A DNA stretch of 64,000 nucleotides. Origin: Actinomycetota bacterium (GTDB lineage Bacteria > Actinomycetota > UBA4738 > HRBIN12). The notes beneath the pieces were generated by a model, which worked only from the letters and a program-made list of their open reading frames with translations, was not told where the DNA came from and ran no database searches. Below, piece after piece: positions 58,861-64,000 of this stretch. Each line of letters begins with the position of its first letter. Position 1 is the first letter of the stretch. A program made the position numbers and the translations under genes. The DNA is taken from assembly GCA_035697485.1 (NCBI GenBank), contig DASSCU010000017.1, positions 124,001-188,000 of the forward strand, written 5' to 3'.

Positions 58861-59655
58861 TCACACCTCGAAGCGAGCGCCGGTGAGCGCGGTCGCGCAG
58901 GCGCACTCGCGTGTGTCGGGCAGCGAGGGGATCACCGCGAACAGCAGGTCGCGGAGCTTCTCGTTGTTCTCGGTGAACACGCGGACGACCTCCTCGTGGG
59001 TCACGGGCGGCACCCCTTCGACGCCGACGTCGTAGTCGGTGATCAGCGAGATGCTCGCGTAGCAGAGCTCGAGCTCGCGGGCGAGCAGCGCCTCCGGGTA
59101 CTGGGTCATGTTGATGACCTCCCACCCCGCGCTCGCGAACCACGCCGACTCCGCCCGCGTGGAGAACCTCGGGCCCTCGATCACGACGACCGTGCCCCGG
59201 TCGTGGATCGGGATCTCGATCTCGCGTCCGCGCTCGACGATCGTCGAGCGCATCACGTCGCAGTATGGGTCGGCGAAGGAGATGTGGGTGGTGACCGGGC
59301 CGTCGTAGTACGTGTTCGGACGGTCGCGCGTACGGTCGACGAGCTGGTCGCTGATCACGAAGTCGCCGGGTTTCACGTGGGCCTGGAGCGAGCCACAGGC
59401 GTTCGGGCCGAGGACGCGCCCGACGCCGAGCTGCTTCATCGCCCACAGGTTGGCCTTGTAGGGGATGCGGTGAGGAGGGTACTCGTGGCGAGACCCGTGC
59501 CTCGGCAGGAACGCCACCCGTTTGCCGCCGATCTCGCCGATCGTGACGGCCGCGCTCGGCGAGCCGTAGGGGGTTTCGACCTCGACCGTCTCGGTGTCCT
59601 CGAGGAACGAGTAGAAGCCGGAGCCTCCGAAGATCCCGATGTCGGCGCCGGTCAT
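58861..59655 (-). CDS. mtnP: S-methyl-5'-thioadenosine phosphorylase
   Basis: A 264-aa purine-nucleoside-phosphorylase-family enzyme that phosphorolyses methylthioadenosine to adenine and methylthioribose-1-phosphate. Landmarks are GIFGGSGFYSF (phosphate loop), FLPRHGSRHEYPPHRIPYKAN, VVIEGPRFSTRAES and INMTQYPEALLARELELCYA (MTQYPE, family MTGxPE). The ATG at 59655 overlaps the stop of fmdB (ATGA), so they are co-translated. It recycles the by-product of polyamine synthesis. Confidence 0.93.
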   Translation of the reverse strand: MTGADIGIFGGSGFYSFLEDTETVEVETPYGSPSAAVTIGEIGGKRVAFLPRHGSRHEYPPHRIPYKANLWAMKQLGVGRVLGPNACGSLQAHVKPGDFVISDQLVDRTRDRPNTYYDGPVTTHISFADPYCDVMRSTIVERGREIEIPIHDRGTVVVIEGPRFSTRAESAWFASAGWEVINMTQYPEALLARELELCYASISLITDYDVGVEGVPPVTHEEVVRVFTENNEKLRDLLFAVIPSLPDTRECACATALTGARFEV

Positions 59656-59996
59656 CAGCTCCCGTCCTCCTTCTTCGGGGACGGAGTGCTCGCAGACGTG
59701 GGGGTGTCGTTCTTGGCCCCGGCGCCCGGCGTGGCGGATCGCTTCTTCTCGCCGGGTTTCGCGTCGGAGGCAGCGGCCCCTGCCTTCTCGTCGGTCTTGT
59801 CCGCCCCGGTCTTCGCCTTCTTCCCGTGGTCGGTCGCGTAGAACCCCGAACCCTTGAACGAGATCGCCGGAGGCGCGAACACCTTGCGGAGCTCGCCACC
59901 GCACTCGGGGCATTCGGTGAGCGGATCGTCGCGCATCGACTGCACGATCTCGAAGAGGTGCCCGCAGCTCTTGCAGACGTACTCGTAGGTCGGCAT
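59655..59996 (-). CDS. FmdB-family zinc-ribbon protein
   Basis: A 113-aa protein. The N-terminal zinc ribbon MPTYEYVCKSCGHLFEIVQS...CPECGGELRKVF has two C-x2-C pairs (about residues 8-11 and 29-32), followed by the typical PAISFKGSGFYATD. The C-terminal 55 residues are Lys/Ser/Pro/Thr-rich and disordered. FmdB proteins are common in actinomycetes and may be regulatory. It is the first gene of the operon with mtnP and the 60-aa protein. A TAGACT lies 9 nt before the ATG. Confidence 0.92.
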   Translation of the reverse strand: MPTYEYVCKSCGHLFEIVQSMRDDPLTECPECGGELRKVFAPPAISFKGSGFYATDHGKKAKTGADKTDEKAGAAASDAKPGEKKRSATPGAGAKNDTPTSASTPSPKKEDGS

Positions 59997-60147
59997 CGCC
60001 CGCCGAGTCTACCGGCGCGTGCCTGCGCGTTTTCGTCGCCGATCGTTCGGGGAATCGCAGGGGACCGAACGGACTACCCACAACGGAGGACTGGCTCGCG
60101 GGGTTGCTCCGCGCGTACACTTCGGCTCCCGTACGAGGAGGGCACGC

Positions 60148-61026
60148 GTGAAGGTCAGGAAGGCGGTGATCCCTGCAGCCGGGCTGGGTACACGGTTCCT
60201 GCCGGCGACCAAGGCTGTGCCCAAGGAGATGCTGCCGCTGATCGACACGCCCTCGATCCAGCTCGTCGTCGAGGAAGCCGTGCGGGCCGGCCTCACCGAC
60301 ATCCTGATCATCACGGCCCGGGGCAAGGGCGCGATCGAGGACCACTTCGATCGCTCGCCCGAGCTCGAGGCGGAGCTCGAAGCGCGGGGCAAGTACGACG
60401 AGCTGAAGCTGATCCGCGGGCTCACGGACCTCGCGCAGGTCCATGCGGTGCGCCAGCACGAGGCGCTCGGCCTCGGGCACGCGGTCGGGGTCGCCGAGGC
60501 GCATGTGTCAGGAGAGCCGTTCGCGGTGCTGCTGGGCGACGACCTGATCCACCCCTCGGTGCCGCTGCTGCGCGAGATGCTCCGCGTGCACGAGCGGTAC
60601 GGACGCTCGGTGCTCGCCGCCCAGGAGGTCTCGCGCAGCGAGATCTCGGCCTACGGCGCGATCACGCCCGAGATGGTCGAGGAGAACCTCGCGAAGGTGC
60701 GCTCCGTGGTCGAGAAGCCGCCCGCCGACGAGGCGCCGTCGAACCTGGCCTCGATCGGGCGCTACGTGTTCACTCCCGAGATCTTCGACGCGCTCCGCCA
60801 GACCAAGCCCGGGCACGGTGGCGAGATCCAGCTCACCGACGCGATCAACCTGCTCGCCCAGGAACAGGCGGTCTACGCGTTCACGTTCGAGCAGGGCCGC
60901 TACGACGCCGGCAACAAGCTCGACTACCTCAAGGCGACCGTCGAGTTGGCGATCGAGCGCGACGACGTCGGGGCGGCGTTCCGCGACTGGCTCGCCGACT
61001 TCGTGCAACGCAGGAAGCTGCTGTAG
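60148..61026 (+). CDS. galU: UTP-glucose-1-phosphate uridylyltransferase
   Basis: A 292-aa nucleotidyltransferase that forms UDP-glucose. The signature AVIPAAGLGTRFLPATKAVPKEMLPL (residues 5-30) binds UTP. IITARGKGAIEDHFD, LLGDDLIHPS and GRYVFTPEIFDAL are typical of GalU, and the Lys of VVEKPP is present. The GTG at 60148 follows GAGGAGGG; a TACACT at 60116-60121 may be the -10 box, giving a short leader. It starts the gene run galU, moeA, moaC, sepX that is also conserved in order near divisome genes of other actinomycetes. Confidence 0.95.
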   Translation: MKVRKAVIPAAGLGTRFLPATKAVPKEMLPLIDTPSIQLVVEEAVRAGLTDILIITARGKGAIEDHFDRSPELEAELEARGKYDELKLIRGLTDLAQVHAVRQHEALGLGHAVGVAEAHVSGEPFAVLLGDDLIHPSVPLLREMLRVHERYGRSVLAAQEVSRSEISAYGAITPEMVEENLAKVRSVVEKPPADEAPSNLASIGRYVFTPEIFDALRQTKPGHGGEIQLTDAINLLAQEQAVYAFTFEQGRYDAGNKLDYLKATVELAIERDDVGAAFRDWLADFVQRRKLL

Positions 61027-61053
61027 GCCGCGGGCCGAGCCGGCGGCCGTGGC

Positions 61054-61059
61054 TACACT
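61054..61059 (+). promoter_or_regulatory. -10 box of moeA (TACACT)
   Basis: TACACT, 6 nt before the ATG at 61066, in the 39-bp gap after galU. Confidence 0.5.
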
Positions 61060-61065
61060 GCGGGT

Positions 61066-62331
61066 ATGTCAGGTCATCCCCCCGAGGTGCACGACCACGA
61101 TTCCCCCGAAGGCTTGATCCCCGTCGACGAGGCGCGGGCTCGCGTCCTCGAGGCGATCCAGCCGCTCGCGCCGCTGCAACTGCCGCTCACCGAGGCGCAC
61201 GGGTGTGTCTCGGCCGAGGACGTGGTCGCGACCGAGAGCCTCCCCTCGTTCCCCTCCTCGGCGATGGACGGGTTCGCGGTGCGAGCCTCCGACGTCGCCG
61301 AGGCGACCCCCGAGCGCCCCGCGGAGCTGAAGATCGTCGGCCGGGCCATGATCGGGTACCGGCCTGAGGCGGTCGTCGGCGGCGGCGAGGCGGTGGCGAT
61401 CGCGACCGGCGCGCCGATCCCGGCCGGCGCCGACACGATCGTGCCGATCGAGAACGCCGAGGAGCACGGCGAGATCGTGCGACTGTTCGAGGCCGCGGCG
61501 GCCGGCCGCCACGTGCGACCGGTCGGCGAGGACGTCGCCGAGGGCACCGTGCTCCTCGAGCGCGGCAAACGGCTCGGCGCGCCCGAGCTCGGCCTGCTCG
61601 CGAACGCCGGCTTCCCGACCCCCCTCGTGCACCCCAGGCCGCGTGTGGTGGTGCTCTCCACCGGCGACGAGCTGATCCCGCCGACCGACTCGCCGGAGTA
61701 CGGGCAGGTCCGCGACTCCAACGCGTTCACGATCTTCGGAGCGTTGCGCGAGGTGGGCGCGATCCCCACGCTCGCCGGCATCGTGCGCGACGACGCCGAT
61801 TCCTTGAAGGAGACCGTCCTCGACTACCTCATCCAGGCCGACGCGTTCATCTCGTCGGGCGGCGTGTCGGTCGGGGAGCGCGACGTCGTGAAGGCCGCCT
61901 TCTTCAAGCGTGGCGATATCGACTTCTACAAGGTCGCGATGCAGCCGGGCATGCCGCAGGGCTTCGGCCAGATCGAGGGCAAGCCGTACTTCGGCCTCCC
62001 CGGCAACCCGGTGAGCGTGTTCGTGAGCTTCGAGCTGTTCGTGCGTCCCGCGGTTCTGACGATGATGGGCCGCACGCAGATCGATCGTCCGCAGGTGAAC
62101 GCGACGCTCGCCGCCGACGTCAGCGGGCCGAAGGGCAAGATGCAGTACGCGCGCGTCGTGATCGAGCGGGGCGGCGACGGATGGATCGCCATGCCGACCG
62201 GCGGCCGCGGCTCGAACCTGATCTCGACGGTCGCCAGGGCCAACGGGCTCGCGATGATCCCGCCGGGCACCGAGACGGCGCCGGCCGGCTCGCAGGTGCA
62301 GGTCATGGTGTTCCGCTCCGGCGAGGACTGA
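61066..62331 (+). CDS. moeA: Molybdopterin molybdotransferase MoeA (Glp-like)
   Basis: A 421-aa enzyme that inserts molybdate into molybdopterin-AMP. Catalytic stretches are intact: SSAMDGFAVRA (the Asp of MDG), GAPIPAGADTIVPIE, STGDELIPP, FISSGGVSVGERDVVK and YFGLPGNPVSVFVSFELFVRP. Actinomycete MoeA paralogues in this context (Glp) bind FtsZ and the membrane protein GlpR/SepX, which is encoded two genes on. The intact active site suggests that it keeps Moco function, and it may also act in cell division. The gap to moaC is 6 bp. Confidence 0.93.
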   Translation: MSGHPPEVHDHDSPEGLIPVDEARARVLEAIQPLAPLQLPLTEAHGCVSAEDVVATESLPSFPSSAMDGFAVRASDVAEATPERPAELKIVGRAMIGYRPEAVVGGGEAVAIATGAPIPAGADTIVPIENAEEHGEIVRLFEAAAAGRHVRPVGEDVAEGTVLLERGKRLGAPELGLLANAGFPTPLVHPRPRVVVLSTGDELIPPTDSPEYGQVRDSNAFTIFGALREVGAIPTLAGIVRDDADSLKETVLDYLIQADAFISSGGVSVGERDVVKAAFFKRGDIDFYKVAMQPGMPQGFGQIEGKPYFGLPGNPVSVFVSFELFVRPAVLTMMGRTQIDRPQVNATLAADVSGPKGKMQYARVVIERGGDGWIAMPTGGRGSNLISTVARANGLAMIPPGTETAPAGSQVQVMVFRSGED

Positions 62332-62337
62332 GCCGTC

Positions 62338-62811
62338 GTGGTGAGCGATCAGGCCGGTGCCGACGGCGTCACCCGCATCGTCGAGGTCGGCGCGAAGGCC
62401 GAGACCGAACGCGTCGCGACCGCCGAGTGCTGGGTGATGACGACGCCCGAGGCGGTCGGACACCTCGTGGCCGGCACGAAGAAGGGCGACCCGATCCAGA
62501 CGGCGAAGATCGCCGGGGTGTTCGGGGTGAAGCAGACGCCGGCGTTACTGCCCCACTGCCACCCGATCCGGGTCACCGGCGCCGACGTGGTGATCGAGCC
62601 CGACGAGAGCGTGGGGCGACTGCGCGTCGAGACGACCGTGCGGGCGACCGACCGGACCGGGGTCGAGATGGAAGCCCTCACGGCCGCCGCCGTCGCCGCG
62701 CTCTCGCTCTACGACACCGCGAAGGCGTTCGACCGAGCAGCTCGGATCGACCGCCTGCGGCTGTTGCGGAAGTCGGGTGGCAAGAGCGGCGACTACGTCG
62801 CCGAGGGCTGA
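62338..62811 (+). CDS. moaC: Cyclic pyranopterin monophosphate synthase MoaC
   Basis: A 157-aa enzyme that converts 3',8-cyclo-7,8-dihydro-GTP to cPMP in molybdenum cofactor synthesis. Signatures are VEVGAKAETERVATAECWV (N-terminal), KKGDPIQTAKIAGVFGVKQT (catalytic Lys), LPHCHPI, GVEMEALTAAAVAALSLYDTAK and KSGGKSGDY. GTG 62338 lies 6 bp after the moeA stop, so both are in one transcript. MoaA is not in the window. Confidence 0.95.
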   Translation: MVSDQAGADGVTRIVEVGAKAETERVATAECWVMTTPEAVGHLVAGTKKGDPIQTAKIAGVFGVKQTPALLPHCHPIRVTGADVVIEPDESVGRLRVETTVRATDRTGVEMEALTAAAVAALSLYDTAKAFDRAARIDRLRLLRKSGGKSGDYVAEG

Positions 62812-62918
62812 TCCCGACCGCTGTAGCCCGACCGGGGAGTTCCTTCATACGTCAACGGGCATACAGCACCTGGTGTGACTCCACGTGTCGGGGCGATGGC
62901 TTGTGAAAAAGTTCTCGA

Positions 62919-62934
62919 ATCACATCGATGTGAT
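62919..62934. promoter_or_regulatory. 16-bp perfect palindrome upstream of sepX
   Basis: ATCACATCGATGTGAT is its own complement. It lies 87 bp before the GTG at 63021 and 107 bp after moaC, a probable operator for a dimeric repressor or activator acting on sepX. The AT-richer surroundings (62911-62960) suggest a promoter here. Confidence 0.55.
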
Positions 62935-63020
62935 CGCTTCACCCCATATCTGGTGCTAGCGTCCCGCTCCAACCTAGATGTGGTAGCGCCAACGGTCGCC
63001 GACCCCACGGGAGGCTGGGC

Positions 63021-63602
63021 GTGGAGTGGTTGCCCCTCGCGGTCTTGGGCATCATGTGGGTAGCGTTCTTGCTCCCCACCAAGAGCAAGGCGTCGACCCC
63101 GCAGGGGTCGGTTGGGGACTTCGAACGCAGGATGGAGCTATTGGCGCAGGCTGAGTCGTACGGCACCGAGGGCCGTTGGATCGTCACCCCCCGCAAGGGC
63201 GTGCGGTTCATGGGACCCACCGAACGGAACCGGGCACGGGCCCGGGAGCGCCGCCGACAGGTCTTCACCTTCATGCTCGAGACGATCGGCATCACGTTCC
63301 TGATCGGGCTCGTGCCGCCGCTGCGGGTCGCCTGGGCCGTCACGGGCGTGTTCGCCGCGCTGCTCGCCGTCTACGTGTGGCTGCTGCTCACGATCAAGCA
63401 CCGCGAGTCCACGTTCCGCACCGCACCCCACCGTCACCCGAGGTCACACGCCGCACCCAGCCGCCCGGTGCCGCAGCCTCGCTACGTCGCGGAAGGCCGC
63501 AGCACGCGTGCCCGCCCGAGCTTCAACGGCCTCGGCATGCTCGGCGAGGGCGACCGCGTGCACGTCGTCGTGCGCACGGGCGAGGCCACGGCCGGCGCCT
63601 GA
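63021..63602 (+). CDS. SepX/GlpR-type divisome membrane protein
   Basis: A 193-aa protein. TM helix 1 is residues 4-19, and a cytoplasmic segment (20-80) includes GDFERRMELLAQAES and RNRARARERRRQVF. A TM hairpin (81-99 and 103-124) is followed by a His/Pro-rich tail. This organisation and the position after galU-moeA match actinomycete SepX/GlpR, which recruits Glp (MoeA) and supports septation. Relatives have a longer linker; here it is short. GTG 63021 follows GGGAGG. A palindrome lies upstream. The identification rests on context plus architecture, not on an alignment. Confidence 0.75.
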   Translation: MEWLPLAVLGIMWVAFLLPTKSKASTPQGSVGDFERRMELLAQAESYGTEGRWIVTPRKGVRFMGPTERNRARARERRRQVFTFMLETIGITFLIGLVPPLRVAWAVTGVFAALLAVYVWLLLTIKHRESTFRTAPHRHPRSHAAPSRPVPQPRYVAEGRSTRARPSFNGLGMLGEGDRVHVVVRTGEATAGA

Positions 63603-63612
63603 CCGGTTCGGC

Positions 63613-64000
63613 GTGGCGCTCGACGACCTCACTCGCGACCTCCACGCTCGGTTCGATGCCACCGTCGCGGCACGCGAGCAGGCGCTCCCCGCCGCTCGGC
63701 GATCGATCCGTGCGAGCGCCAACGCGATCAGGGCCGTGCATCGCGGCGAGTTCCATCGAGCCGACGAGCTGATCGCCGAGTCACGTGCTGCCATGCAGTC
63801 GGGGGTCGAGGCGGTTGCCGATCACCCCGAGGTGCGGTTCGCCGGCTACCTGCAGGACGCCCAGAAGGAGTACGCCGAGGCGAACGTGACCCGGGCACTC
63901 GTGACCGGCGGCGCGCTGCCGGGACCCCTGGAGCTCGGCGTGGAGGACGCGCCCTACCTGAACGGCATCGCCGAGGCGATCGGGGAAGGACGCCGCCACA
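63613..64000 (+). CDS. Translin-family helical protein, 3' partial
   Basis: The first 129 codons of a gene running off the window: LTRDLHARFDATVAAREQALPAARRSIRAS, ANAIRAVHRGEFHRADELIAES and VTRALVTGGALPGPLELGVEDAPYLNGI. The last stretch is the conserved ELGVEDAPYLNG block of prokaryotic translin-like proteins, which are often mis-annotated as haloacid dehalogenases. GTG 63613 lies 10 bp after the SepX-like gene, so it is in the same operon. A role in RNA metabolism is assumed from the eukaryotic family and unproven here. Confidence 0.8.
   Translation, partial: MALDDLTRDLHARFDATVAAREQALPAARRSIRASANAIRAVHRGEFHRADELIAESRAAMQSGVEAVADHPEVRFAGYLQDAQKEYAEANVTRALVTGGALPGPLELGVEDAPYLNGIAEAIGEGRRH

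Noticed and set aside
1-64000. Mobile elements, integrase sites, prophage or conjugation genes
   Set aside because: No transposase, integrase, terminal repeats or structural phage genes were recognised on either strand; the composition is uniform.

Overview
This is a 64 kb window of very GC-rich (about 70%), gene-dense bacterial chromosome. It most likely comes from a deep-branching or uncultivated actinomycete. The support is an F420-type luciferase-like oxidoreductase, a SepX/GlpR-type divisome membrane protein beside a MoeA/Glp gene, DinB-type thiol-transferase-like proteins, many GTG starts, and about 18 genes whose start codon lies only 6-7 nt after a TANNNT -10 hexamer (apparently leaderless mRNAs). 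I see no rRNA, CRISPR array, transposase, integrase or phage gene. One tRNA gene, tRNA-Arg(CCT), is present. The exact class cannot be fixed from the sequence alone.

Layout. 1-6.7 kb: the end of a molybdenum-hydroxylase operon (FAD and 2Fe-2S subunits), a polytopic membrane protein with a small soluble partner, a decayed delta-60-repeat gene, and a PAP2 phosphatase/protein-kinase fusion. 6.8-14.9 kb: an ABC exporter, a methyltransferase, an SMP-30-type lactonase, a USP-like protein, the tRNA, a PAP2 phosphatase, a secreted beta-helix protein and a secreted SGNH protein. 15-28 kb: a catabolic island. It holds a sarcosine/dimethylglycine-dehydrogenase-like flavoprotein, an LLM oxidoreductase, an MFS exporter, two tandem alanine-dehydrogenase-like proteins, an MttB-family methyltransferase without pyrrolysine, a cyclodeaminase-like protein, YbaK and an aldo/keto reductase. 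These fit demethylation of a quaternary amine such as glycine betaine, feeding folate one-carbon metabolism; that role is inferred.

28-39 kb: a DMT transporter, a rhodanese, an SGNH lipoprotein, a 1175-residue membrane-anchored coiled-coil protein, a 5'-3' exonuclease, a frameshifted SnoaL-like gene, GNAT and DinB proteins, an AlkA-like glycosylase and RlmN. 39-50 kb: a repetitive acidic secreted protein, a GT4-GH130 fusion overlapping a helical-barrel-like protein, an APC permease, an acyltransferase, a GT-C mannosyltransferase-like protein and a large membrane protein that overlaps it convergently by 141 bp. 50-58 kb: TldD/TldE, small stress-type enzymes, UppP, a lysyl-oxidase-like secreted protein with a one-base frameshift in its signal peptide, and a CpaB/SAF protein. 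58.6-64 kb: fmdB-mtnP-orf60, then galU, moeA/glp, moaC, sepX/glpR and a translin-family gene that runs off the window.

Envelope themes recur: GalU supplies UDP-glucose, UppP recycles undecaprenyl phosphate, and GT-C, GT4-GH130 and acyltransferase genes could decorate surface glycans. MoeA and MoaC make the molybdenum cofactor that the hydroxylase at the left end requires. Indels disrupt four places (about 3.2, 11.4, 35.3 and 56.45 kb). Some may be true decay and some may be assembly errors.
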